Below, in pieces: positions 21,904-34,400 of a DNA stretch of 64,000 bases (the first letter of the stretch is position 1; every line of letters begins with the position of its first letter). The notes below the pieces were generated by a model, which had not been told where the DNA came from, ran no database searches, and saw only the letters and a program-made list of their open reading frames with translations. The stretch covers positions 5,950,516-6,014,515 of the forward strand of contig NC_133472.1 of NCBI RefSeq assembly GCF_025370935.1, written 5' to 3'. The DNA comes from Choristoneura fumiferana. Taxonomy: Eukaryota > Arthropoda > Insecta > Lepidoptera > Tortricidae. The position numbers and the translations under genes were made by a program.

Positions 21904-22696
21904 GCGATATAAGAACAATTATATAATTTTACTATTATTCAAAGAAACCGATAAGATAGCTTTATATTTTCGTTTTACAGTAAAAGTAGGTACAACTATA
22001 CATGAAATAAACAAATCCTGACATAACGAAAATAAAACACACTTTTTGAATGAATTTTACTTAGGTACCTCATTTAATTTTAATGACCAAAAGTGAATTG
22101 ACAATCTTTTGTCCACCGAAATCACGGTATCACAGTAATTTTGTATTATAAATTAATACGTTTTAGGTTTGATTTTTGTCACAATTTCGTGATGAAATTT
22201 CAAAACGTCAGAGCATTAGAGCAGAAAAAAGTTGCGGACGCTAGGTGGCGCTGATGTCGTGCACAGAGCCAATAGCGATGGACTTGTAAACTGAACAAAT
22301 AAAAAATCCGAGTGAAAATTATGATGTTATAAACTGGCCAAGTGCTGGCTAGGATTTTGTACTAATGCGGCAAATATTCAATATTACATTTTGATCGACT
22401 ATTACCTAACTCGTTATGTAGCAGTTGAAATGAAATTCTGGGACACACAAAGAAGCCCGTGTCTTAAGTAACCTAGCGATTGAAATTTTGGAATTTGAGA
22501 ATATTAGTTTATTTTCACTCTATTGGTTATATACATCCGATGTGCGAGATATATTTCCAGCCAAGGTGAAAGCTACTGCTTGTGGTAATAGAACCTGAAG
22601 TTTGTGGCTTGGAGTTGTTAAGATGGGAATCAGACACGAATTATAATTTGCTTTAACCTATTTCATAATTTGTGGAAAACCCAGGGTAGCTTTAGT

Positions 22697-22754
22697 TTGT
22701 TCTATGACCTCTCAAGCAGAGGGTCGTGGGTTTGAGCCCGGGCTCGCACACCCA
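22697..22754 (+). mobile_element. SINE-A head fragment (copy 2)
   Basis: Counterpart of 795-852 in duplication copy 2, differing by one base in the following sequence. Confidence 0.65.
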
Positions 22755-22788
22755 AAGTAAATTATTTCAAAAAAAGGAGGAGGTTATC

Positions 22789-23196
22789 AATGAGGGCTAT
22801 CGCGTATGAATTCTTCGCTAGAGGCGCTAGTGTAGCGAAAGGTCGCCGAAACATCAAATGTCACCGGTTTTGGGTGAACTACGTGGGTTTATTTATAATT
22901 AGAATAATTTTGTTAATATTTTGCAATACTTGAAATTAATTATGGCAAATATGCGTTGCGTTGCGTTATGAATGTCTGTGTTTTAAAACAGTTTTGTCTT
23001 TCGGAAACCTCTGTCCTCCCTTTTTTCCGAACAAAACGGGACTACGCAACACTGTGGTATGCTCGATATTTTTATGGTACGGTTTAAATGGAAATTTTGT
23101 TTTCACGCCCTTAATACTAACCACTATACTTCAGGCAGGACTTTTGTCTACAGTGGTGCCAACTGGCGAGCGCGAAAACGGTAGCCCTCATTAGGT
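22789..23196. mobile_element. MITE with 'aatgagggcta' ends (copy 2)
   Basis: Same element as 886-1299. In its middle, copy 2 reads gggactacgcaacactgtgg where copy 1 has a different short sequence, the largest local difference of this part of the duplication. Confidence 0.55.
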
Positions 23197-23204
23197 TGTT
23201 TTTT

Positions 23205-23388
23205 TTCAATTTCCGGCCGTGGCAGATACTTAATGTCTAATGTCTACACTCGGGTCATGGATCCGTAATATGTATTTATCTATAGGTACATATATTTATC
23301 CGTTGCCTAGTATCCATAGTACAAGCTTTGCTCAGTTTTGGACTAGGTCAATTGGTATCAACAATGTCCCATGATATTTATTATTTAT
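23205..23388 (+). mobile_element. SINE-B, head missing (copy 2)
   Basis: Counterpart of 1316-1510, with an 11-base deletion in the tatgtattta repeats. Confidence 0.75.
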
Positions 23389-24529
23389 TTACTTTAGCTT
23401 ATAATTAAAGCTTATTTTTCCGTTTTTAAACTATAATTATTTAAATGTTAAAAAAAGTAAATATTAATATGTTTTGTCACTGATGTAAGTAAAAAGTTAG
23501 TTAATAACATTTATGTACAAACAAAATAATCCAGTACCTTCTTATGTACTTCAAACCAACAATAACATTGCCGGGAATCGAGACAAAAGAGACAAACAAG
23601 AATCGTTCATACGCGGCCGAATCTTGTCTGGCCTGTTTAGAAGTTAAAGATACTAAAGGCAAAGAAAAATCACCCCTAACCCATTGAAATAAAGTATACC
23701 TAATCCTAAGTAAAGAGCAAAGTAACATTGTATAGAGTTCGTTATCTTTCAAGACAGTACGTATTGGTAAAGTTCTAAGCTACATCCACAACTTGCTAAA
23801 TGGTTTAAGCCTAGAGAAATTAACAACTTATCCGATCCCATATGGTGGACATCCTGTCTCTGTTGGACAAGACGACGGCCGAATAGGTCTGCGTCATCGA
23901 CATCTATGTATAGACTGCACGTTTCTTGCATCAAAACGGCGCACAAAATTGGTTCACAGCGCGGTTTTGTGAACCTCGTCGGGTGGCAGGCAAGGGAAAC
24001 TGCAAAAAAGAAGATTAGTTTCACTGCGAGTACGCATAAGTTTGATTATCCCTTTTGACTTTAAGTGGTATAGGTAGCTTCATTCACAATGACGCGTGCC
24101 GTGGTTCTTATTACAATGTCACTAATGGCTAATTTTGACCAAATCACGCGTCTTTGTGGATGGTACTAGGTATAGTTGGTGACTTTTGCTTGTCGCCCGA
24201 CGGTTTCACTATAGTTTGTTGACGTCCGTGACAGGGGTTGTGTCAAAGTAATATTGATGATTGATGCGCCGCGGGTTTTGTTCCAAACAGCCAGTCTAGT
24301 GCCGTAAGGTACCTATGTACCTTGACATCTATATGTCAATGGTCTGCAAGGCGGTACGGGATCGGTCAGGCGTAAGCCACACAGATGAGACGTGGGCCAT
24401 AGTGAATCAGTTCTCATACTAAATGTACCTATAGAGACACCGCGATCCAAAACAGACAAAAGAGAACAGGCGGAGACGCCCTCGCCCCGTATCCGCCCCG
24501 TCCGCGACGCACTCCCGTCCCACGTAAAA

Positions 24530-24746
24530 TCCATACTAATATTATAAATGCGAAAGTGTGTTTGTATGTTTGTCCGTCTTTCACGTCGAAACGGAGCGAC
24601 GGATTGACGTGATTTTTGGCATAGAGATAGTTTATGCGCCAGAGAGTGACATAGACTACTTTTCATCCCGGAAAAATGCACAGTTCCCGAGGGAACAGCG
24701 CGCGATAACCGAATTCCACGCGGGCGAAGCCGCGGGCAAAAGCTAG
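24530..24746 (+). mobile_element. Short Helitron-like element (copy 2)
   Basis: Same 217-bp element and junctions as 2663-2879. Confidence 0.8.
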
Positions 24747-26410
24747 TATGCTATAAATCCTTCAAATCATATTTCTTAAAATAGCATTATTCTTTAAGCA
24801 CTCGATCCCTAATTAAACTCTACTTTAGAAGTTTCCTAAGATAAGCTCTCGAAGTCGGAAGCTTGAGAGAGCTTAAACTAATCGAACTTAAAGTACTGGC
24901 CGATATAAGTTCGGGTAATCTTTCCGCGGAATGAACGGGCAAACTTTACATAAATACTAATTAAGGCTAAACACGAGCTAAATTGAGTTAAAGATGAATG
25001 GTCTAAAAATATACAGAGTGATTTAAATTAATCCTGCTAGATAGACATACTCGTAAATGAAAAAGTTTGTGGGTATTGTGTGCGTGCGTATGCTCACTGC
25101 TCTTGCGGGTGCATATTGTATCGATCCTGTCACTTAGCAACTGTGTTATTGACATTATATGTACCTCCTGCATTATATACATAAGCTACAACTAGTCGCT
25201 GCAAGTCTCGAGTCCCAGCATTTTAATATCATCTTCAATTTCTCGTTTCACTGCACTTTTATCGCGCCGGCCGAGGCAGGGACACGTTTTGCACATTTAT
25301 AAAGTGTCTGCAAAGTTATTTTTAGTTATTTGCTGCCTCCAGGAACTGTGAAAGACTATGCAAATAAGAACTAACTTGTCAATTTTTAAAGGAAATAGTT
25401 TTTACCCGCGTGTCCTTCGATGTGATAGTTGAATGGAAATTCCGGGATTTTGTGAAATCCTACTAATTTCGTGCGTGCAGGTGTTGGTTTCTCCTTCACT
25501 CTAAAAAGGCTGGAAATGTAGAAAGCTGTATGGAATAGCGAAAAGGCTACTTTTTATCCCGTAATTCCCACGGAATCGGAATCATCATCAGCCTATAGCG
25601 GTCCACTGCTGGACATAGGCGACCATTGCACCCTGTCCTTAGTTTGACGCATCCAGCTTCTACCAGCAGCTTTCGCAGTTCGTCACTCCACCTGGCCGTA
25701 GGGCATCCTACACTTCGAGTAGGTACTTAAGACGGGATAAAATTCCAAAAATGTTTGATCCCTGAGATGAAATTTGGCGCTACTATTTTTATGCAAAGTT
25801 ATTGAATACGCTGTAATTTTTGGGAGTTCCCCGGGATTTTTTGTGTAATCCCGGCCGGCATTTCCATTAAATTGATAGACCTAATGTTTTACGCGTACAA
25901 AGCCGCGGGTGAAGGTTAGTATCCAATATGGTATTTAACTATTTTTTATATTTATTACAAAGTTATAAAGGTTTGAAATTCAAAATTAGACAGAGAAAGA
26001 CATACAGTTTACATGTGACTTCCGGAAGTGCTATCTAGATACCAAATTTTATAACATTGTATGCAAAATGTCTGCCAATTCCATCGGAATATTTCGGCAA
26101 GTTGTGTAGGTATAAAGGTTGACGCGTGCCGTGGTTCTTATTACAATGTCATTAATGTCTAATTTTGACAAAATCACGCGTCTTCGTGGATGGCACTAGG
26201 TACACGTAGGAGACTTTAATTGTGTTAACAAATGTTGCCTGTTTTGTTTTTAAATGGGTCTCTCTGAAAATGAGCGTTGCGGCTTGCCGTAACATTATGC
26301 CTGTGGGGTCCACTTTATACTTTTCGATGTTAACTTTATAGGCATATTCTAGCCCTTTATGTGAATCGAATTTGTGTTAATAAATGTTTCTCTCTCTCTT
26401 TCTCTCCACA

Positions 26411-26658
26411 TAATAATAATAATAAATAATGAATAAATATCATGGGACACTTGACACCAATTGACCTAGTCCAAAACTAAGCAAAGCTTGTACTGTGGAT
26501 ACTAGGCAACGGATAAACATAGTTACTTAAATACATATTAAACGTCCAAACCCCGAGAACAAACATTCGTATTATTCATAAAATATCTGCCCCGGCCGGG
26601 GATCGAACCCGGGCCCTCAAGCTTCGTAGTAAGGTTCTCTAACCACTTAGCCATCCGG
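26411..26658 (-). mobile_element. SINE-B, nearly complete (copy 2)
   Basis: Counterpart of 4544-4792; its B-box reads GGGTTCGATCCCCGGCC, closer to consensus than in copy 1. Confidence 0.85.
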
Positions 26659-27049
26659 TAGTCGAATATAATTGTTAACTACGTGAAAAGCGTGACTACT
26701 TACTTTTCGAGTCAAAAATTCAGATGAAAAAACCTTTAAGGATGATATATTATATACGCGTTTAATCAAACTAATACAACAATATTATCTTCAAATATTC
26801 CGTAAAAAAAATTGTAGACATGTAGGTATGCATACAGCCGTTATTTTTACTCGTTAATGTACATAAATATATCAAGGGTTGCGAAATCAAACACGGTAAG
26901 TCAAAATAATTGACTGATGACTTGAATAAAGATCATTAAACCCCTGTTTCTCCATCCATTGATTAGCAACGCTTTTTCCGGTGGAAGGCAGAGGAGAGCC
27001 AAGATTGACCGATTTTAAAGATAAAGGAGAAAGTTTGTGTCGTACCAGA

Positions 27050-27173
27050 GGGCCTACTCCTGAATTCGAAGTTCGTATCGTAGCGTCCCTCTCACTCTCG
27101 TATTAAATAGTATTAGTGTCAGAGGGGCGGAACGATACGAACTTCGATTTTCGAATTTCGTAGTAGTCCCGCA
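27050..27173. mobile_element. Palindromic 'cgaagttcg' MITE (copy 2)
   Basis: Counterpart of 5174-5297. Confidence 0.75.
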
Positions 27174-27729
27174 GGATGTCAAACAGCTGGCCGAAGATCG
27201 TGTGGAGAGGCAGTGGAGTTAGGTAAGTATTTAATAGGAAAAAATATAAACAAAGATTCCAGTGTTGAAGTTCATTTTATTAGGTGCCACGATACAAAAT
27301 GTACTATAATGTGCCTAGTATACATAAGTACTTATAAAATAATTACACTAAACTATAAATAACTCATTAACACATACTTTAAATGAAAAAATAAGAATAT
27401 AATCAAAACACAAACTTAAAGCTGTGGTTTTAAAGCAATAGAGACACCTGCAACCCACAAAAAAGCAATTTGGTAGCAAAAATCAAACTCAGTGTTAAAA
27501 AGCTTATTCCTTTTTTAAACGTTTGGTAATTAACTGAACATTCGTTTGTCTATGTCTGTCACTTTGACGTTTGTCTTTACTAGATACAGACAAAAAAAAC
27601 GTTCTGATAATGGTAACAGAAGCCTTGTCTGACACACGTGAAATCACAATCGTCTTCACCACTTCTTTCTGTCACATGGTGTAGGATGGGGCTAGAAAGT
27701 GACGTCGAATGCGAGCGCCAACATCAGAG

Positions 27730-27835
27730 CGTTAGACAATATCGATCGCGATCGCAATCAAATGACAGCTTTTTTATGCGAAATCTGTCATTTGATTGCG
27801 ATCGCGAGTGTGAAAATCGTTAGGCAATACGGCCT
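27730..27835. mobile_element. Palindromic 'gcgatcgcaatc' MITE (copy 2)
   Basis: Counterpart of 5836-5963, with the arm gcgatcgcaatcaaatgaca intact on both sides. Confidence 0.7.
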
Positions 27836-28504
27836 CAGCTTGGTAACTTTTTTGAATAATGGTTTGAAATGGTAAATTAAAGTTTATTTAAGAGCTGCAT
27901 GCATCGGCAGGTGGTACATCGAAAGTCCTGGTTTTAAAGAGCGAGGAACGGCAGTTCTTTAATTTTTATTTCCTATTAGTTTTTTTGTGTTTAAAATGAC
28001 ATATGCAGCGATAATAGCAGACTAGCTAGGTCCCAAGCCTATCGCAATAAAGAAAAGAAAAAAAAAACATCAAATAAAATAAGAAGCCGTTAATTATTGT
28101 TTAATATTTGATGGCGACAAGATTAAAATGGTCAGTTGACTGACACCAATGCATCTCTGAATTATTTAGATTAGGAATTTTATTATTAAATTAGGGACTT
28201 TATACATCCCCTTTCTATATTTAAAGGCTGTATATTGTTAAGCTTATGGATTTTAAACTTGTATATTTTTAGTTTAATTTCTAGTCACAGGCCTGCGACG
28301 TCGAAGTTTCCAAGACGATCCCATAGGGCTTATGGGAACGGAAGCAATACCATGCCCTCGGTACCGCTCTGCTTTCAGACATGACATGAATGCGTGTGAG
28401 CTAACTTTGGGGGCGGCAGGCGTGAGCTTGCCTTCGGAATCCAAAAGCTTAATTACTTGACCTGAAATGTATATTACAGAATCATTTTTTTACGGTGGAA
28501 GCAT

Positions 28505-28808
28505 TGTACACTTCCACTGAACGTACATATACCTAGTTAGTGTTTAGTTTTGTAACTAGGGACCCCATACATGCCTGTATTATTATTCTATTTTTTGTAA
28601 TTTTTTCTTAATTTTATACTGTACTTTTTAAGTATTTTATTTGTAATTATTTTATTTTGAAAAGATGACTTTCAGCCAAGTTTCTTGCGGCGCATTCATC
28701 TTGGCAATGATGGTCTTTCCGAAAGCGCTGGTAGTTTAAAAAATGACGTGTAAAAGTGCCCGTTGCGGCATTGCGACCTATTTACTGAATAAATGATTTG
28801 AATTGAAT
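28505..28808 (+). mobile_element. LINE 3' UTR remnant (copy 2)
   Basis: Counterpart of 6640-6935, with a handful of substitutions. Confidence 0.5.
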
Positions 28809-30923
28809 CAAATGTCATCTTGATCGCAACAAAAGAACTAAACGATAGGGCATAAAAGTTAAAAACGTAAGAACTGGACGTAGAAACACTGTATGGTATA
28901 ATATACATTATTTATAGTTTTCTTAAGGTTAAGTTTAATAATTCCACAGTATGTTATGACCAGCCAGCTAGGTATTGAAACTCCATGAATTTAAATTCAC
29001 ATTAAACTGAAAACAAAGATCATTATTTACAAAAAAAAAATACGAGGGAAATCGAAAAAGGTGGGCTTCTTAGTGCTAATTTTTCTACAAAACTAAACTG
29101 GATATTACTCTTAATACGATTGTAAGAAGAAAAAACAATATTTTGTTTCCTTTTAAATTTACTTCGTTAAACGTTTACATTCGTTTGTACACTTAAAGAC
29201 ATTAATTGTAACTTTTGTTTTAAAACTTTTACTCGTATCACATTTTTTTTGAAAACGCTAATTTTATATTCTAAATTTTTATACTTCAAATATTTTGAGT
29301 TCATTTCAAAGAAAAAAAAAACACTTTTTTACCGAGCCAGCTCAATCTTTTACTATTCTAACATTAACAGTTAATGAAACATCAATGTCATTGAGACTTA
29401 TTTAGGCTATTACAATGTAGACATTTAATAAAATTAATCAACTACTTATAATTGCACACCAAATCGGTCAAGATAATTTTGAACTATGCGCCAAAAACTA
29501 TTCGGGTAATTTTTCTTCAGGACGGTCAGTAGATCTATTAGGACATCTAGTGCTATCAAATACCTTTTATCGATGCTATTTTAATTTATAAACTGGTTTC
29601 TTCCATTGTATCTGCTGTATTGAATATAAACTATTCTAACATCAAAATGTAACATGGTTATATGTATTTGTAATCTAATTCTCCAGTGACTACTTTAGTG
29701 ACTATTTCTTTGTGTGTCTATTTTGTAGAACAGTACAGTAAGTATACAGGGTAACAGTTGAAAGCGTTTCGTATTTATTTGTATATCTTCTTCAATATCA
29801 TTTATTTTAACCTAGGTACCTATCCTAGTCCGAGATCTTCTGTTAGTAGACTTAAAAACTAAGTTTTGAAAGTCCAAATTTTGGTTGTAATTGGGGTTTT
29901 TCGAATTCAAATATGAGCAATGAGCAGAATGTGCACGAACACTAGGCACGTAGTAGACCATCCAAATGATCGAGCTTTACAGTTTTACAGAAGATCTCTT
30001 AGAAACATTGTTACTGGCAACTGGCAACAGAAATTATTAAAAAATTTCCACAGTTGACCTTGGTCCAAAATGTTTCGAAAAGTGTAAACATTCGTAATTC
30101 TAACAAGTACGGTATCTCTGAAAGTGTAAAACATTAAAATTTCTAAGGTATAAGAAGTTCCTATGGAACAGTCTACCAAATTCGTAAAGGGACTGCCTTA
30201 TGAATGACAATTTGTGTCTGTACTTTGTGGTCATAATATTTAAGAAAAATATGTTACCAAACAGCTCGCATGCTTTGGTAAGTCATCTATCACCTCTCAG
30301 CCAATTAATTATGTTCCTGGCTACTCTTGACTTTGACAAAGGTACGATGTCAATTACCGAAAAAGATTACAGAACTTATTTGATAAAACCACGCCTGCTG
30401 TCTCTTTGTTTTCAAACAAATTCTGAAGATTAGTTATAGAAGAATCAACATTTTTTAGAGAGGACGACTAGAACGCAGAGGTCGAACCCTAATAGGCTAA
30501 TCTACTATAATTAGTAAGCGTACTCCATTCAGGCTTAATTCGGCACCACCAAGTCTTCTGACAACGAACAACCTTAGTCTAAGTAAAACATTTACACAGA
30601 GATAACCCTTAAAACTATTGACTAGATTTAACCTTAATTAACAAGTGATTGACATTTTAATTTCGCGGGAACTGCGGGTAATCGGGTATTTATAGTGTTT
30701 CTAAACTGATAGCAAAATGCCTGGTTTATTTGATAAACATTTTCAAATGCAAACTAATTATTTAGTCCGTTAAAGATGGGCGGCGTCTGCTGCAGCAGAC
30801 GGCGCGCTTTAGGCTCGCAATAAAACCCCTTTTCTCCACAACACAAACCTCTATTTTGCGTGCTTTACCTTTCGTTGAGTCCTCAGTCTTCACCCCGCTT
30901 GACGTACCCGCTTCGTCATCGGA

Positions 30924-31459
30924 TCACGTGTCCGGACCTGGATACCGCATGATCAGGTTCAGATCATCTTCATCGAGGTTGATGTTGCGGACCTGAGGCG
31001 GACCTTCAAATCGAGGTCTCTCGCACAGCTTGTTCTCGATAATATTAACGCATACATCGGCAGCGACGCATTGACGAGCCTCTGCTTGCGCTTCTGGTTT
31101 TGGATCTTCGTCAAGATCGGTCTCTTGGTTTTCGTCAGCAGTAGCTTCACCATCCTTTTCTCCTTCTTCATCATCGCTGTTTTCTCGTCCTTCTAGGATC
31201 ATCCTGTGGGAGGCTTCCTCCATCACGCTGTCAGTCGGTGCTTCGTTGATGCAAGCGTGGGATAGAGAAAAGGGTAGCTTGACTGACAGTTCCCCGCCTA
31301 TGCCGCTGATGGAAAGTTTTACCTTTACGTAGTACGACACGTAGATGGCGAAAACATTGCGGTCTTCTGGTGAGTTGGAATTGCAGATGACTGTCGAAGC
31401 GAGGCAGGCTCCCGTTTTTGAGTATGAGTCCTCTAGAGCTATCCAGTTTTTGGTTACAC
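30924..31459 (-). CDS. Arrestin terminal exon, copy 2
   Basis: The acceptor is ...ttgttcccag before base 31459. The exon starts with GT, completing a glycine codon begun in the exon at 31849-31990. It encodes 177 residues and a TGA stop at 30924-30926. The first ~60 residues are the last arrestin C-domain strands (KNWIALEDSYSK, CLASTV, DRNVFAIYVSYYVKVKL, GGELSVKLPF). The rest is a tail rich in Asp and Glu (DSDDEEGEKD-like stretch, then TDLDEDPKPEAQ) ending near DEDDLNLIMRYPGPDT. Its translation is identical to copy 1. The apparent in-frame start 10 bases upstream is TTG inside the intron, so it is not a real start. Confidence 0.88.
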
Positions 31460-34400
31460 CTGGGAACAATGGGACTTGTTAAACGCTGTGTTCAAAGTAT
31501 TTTGAATTAACCCGGGATATTTCAACTGCTATTTAGGTTAGTTTGACTTGACCTTTGTAAATTCTTCGTTGGAATTTATGATTCAAGATCAAAGGACTTA
31601 TGTGATTAAATTATCCGGTCTTTTACGGCACAGTGTATACTTAATGTTACAGCCACTAGGGCATTTTGCTGACTACTACTATGAGTTGCCTTTTTTGTAT
31701 TACGAATGATGTAGCTCAACTGAGATAGAACTGTAGAATTAAACATGAAGTCATCATACAGTGGACAGGTAGTAACATTATTATTTACGCTCTGTAAGAC
31801 AAACCCAGGGTTTTGGAAGGGGTCATTTTCATTAAATCATCAGCTAACCTCGGCTGGGGGTCACAGTGTAGGAGTCTTCTAGTCTCTGCCCGGGGGGCAC
31901 AGGTGTCCCCTCGTCCTTCGCCATGGCAACCACGTTCTTGAACTTGCCGTTGGAGAACATACACACGTCCACGTGCTGGACGACCAGCGCCTGGACAAGA
32001 CAGTGAAGAACTGTTAAAGCAATAAGTTAATTTCTATTCGATAATGCTTGAAATTCAGTCTTAGAAAACAAGAAGTAGTATGTGAAACTACGGCCAAATG
32101 CATAAGGTGACCTCGCTTTTCTTTAGTAAGGGATACACGAGCAAGTGGGTCAAGTGATGGTAGGTGAGCGCTATGTACAGTCGAATCATTTGATTCATGA
32201 CCCACCGTAAACGTTCTCACAGTAAGTGTCATAATAAATTCCTCTGCCAAGCAATGCGATGTCGCTGTGACTTTTTCTACGAAAAGGTTTCATACTGGGT
32301 CACGTCACGATTCATTTGGTTCGAGTGTACCAGAGAAGGTGAGCGCCATCACCTATGGAGAACCGCCAAACTAGTCGTACATAGTTGCAGATGAGCTACT
32401 ACGACACTCGCAAATCGAAGTTCGTATCGCACCATCCCTTTCACTCGCCTATTAAATGCCATAAGCGTCAGCGGAACGGCAATATACAAGTTCGAGTTTG
32501 GCACTTCGTGGTATAGTGCTAGTTGCCAGCTTGCCAGTAACAATGCATTCATTCTAGCATGGTGCGGGTGACACTCGATGCTCCGTTTCGTTTTACTCAA
32601 AGAGCGCGTCGGACACGCCCAAAATAGGGTTCCGTAGCCAAAAAAAAAACTTAGCCCGTTATAGTTTTCCTTGAAAGTTTGGTATACTTACTAACATTCT
32701 GATTTTTTTTAAATTTTTCTACCAACCGGTTTAGATTTTAGAGGGGGGGGGACGCTCGATTTTCATAGAAATTTGCACTTTAAAGTTGAATATTTCGCAA
32801 ACCAATCACTGAATCGAGAAATCGTCTTAGCAAACCCCTAATGGTTTTAAATGACTTATCCAACGATACCCTATAGGGTTGCATAAGAAAAAAAATCACC
32901 CCTACTTTACGTCAATGGGAGGTACCCTAAAAAAAATTTGTTTTTGATTTTTTTATTGTACCATTTTGTCGGCATAGTTTACACATATATTCGTGCAAAA
33001 TTACAGCTTTCTAGCATTGATAGTCGCTGAGCAAAGCCGCGGACGGACGGACAGATAGACAGACAGACCGACATACAGACACACAGACATGGCGAAACTA
33101 TAAGGGTTCCGTTTTTGCCATTTTGGCTCCGGAACCCTAAAAAGTTGCTGCGGTCTAAATATATGGAAGTATATTTCAGTTGTAGCCTGAATATGACTGG
33201 CGTAAATTATTTGAACATAAAGAACTATGTTATACGAAATAAATTTAATCAGATTTATTATAATCAGTTAATATAATTCAAAGCACAAATTAAGTGAAGA
33301 AACGTAATATGCATGTAACGTAAGTAACACCAGTGACTCGTTTAGTGATTTAGTGATAGTGGATCTAATGGATCTTGAGTTATAATAATAATAATCCCAG
33401 CCTATATACGTCCCACTGCTGGGCACAGGCCTCCTATCAGAATGAGAGGGCTTGGGCCGTAGTTCCCACGCGGGCCCAGTGCGGATTGGGAACTTCACAC
33501 ACACCATTGAAATTGCTTCGCAGGTTTGTGCAGGTTTCCTCACGATGTTGTCCTTCACCGTAAAGCTCGTGGTAAATGTCAAATGTAATTTCGCACATGA
33601 ATTCCGAAAAACTCTTTTTTTAATACTACTGGAAGGCAAACGAGCAAGTGGGTCTCCTGATGGTAAGAGATCACCACCGCCCACGGTGCGAGCCGGGGTT
33701 TGAACCCACGATCCTCTGCTTGAGAGGCCATAGGTCAAACCACTCGGCCACCACGGCTTCACTCCGTTTAGCCTTACTTAACTGGCAAATGATATTCCAA
33801 CCTAGAATTTCACTAATATTCTCATCGAAATTACAATCGGATTAATGATGACATTAATTATGATGATTAAGATTTTAAAACATTAGTTTTATCGACTCAA
33901 GTTTTGACACTTTCACTCTCTAGTCTGTGATATTGACAGCTGTCACCCGCACCATGCTATAATGCAGGGTTTCTCAAAGTGGGGTACGCGAACCCCTAGG
34001 GGTTCGCTATTCGACGGTAGGGGGTTCGCGACAAGGTTTACGTGATGGTGGCTGCAAGACTGGCAAGATGATTAAGATTGGTTTTTGGAGTCTTTTTGTA
34101 TTTTTGAACTCCAAATTTGTTACTTATTTGTTTGTTATTTGTTGTTGTTTGTTTCAGTTTGTATTTTCGTTGGCAAGACGATTCTTACCTATATTTGTTA
34201 CCTTTTATTGAAATAAATAATATACATTATATTTAATAACTTAGTTTCTCCAACAGCCAGTTTTATTACTTTCTTTTTTTGGGGGGGGGGGTCGCTGTCG
34301 TCTAGAAACTTTAACAGGGGTACGTGGAGCCATAAGTTTGAGAAACCCTGCTATAATGAAAACACTGTAGTTGCAGACAGAATACCTCAAGTCATAAAAT

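Larger units (their letters stand above)
21904..33257. repeat. Large direct duplication, copy 2
   Basis: This is the second copy of the sequence at 1-14291, in the same orientation. It lacks the 3.5-kb LINE, so the empty site is visible at 32261-32264, and it carries an extra ~0.54-kb element at 32601-33138. The alignment ends near 33257, where copy 1 runs into Ns. On its right it continues into further exons of the arrestin gene, so this copy looks like the one in the native gene context. Its left flank (14534-21903) has no counterpart inside the window. Confidence 0.97.
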
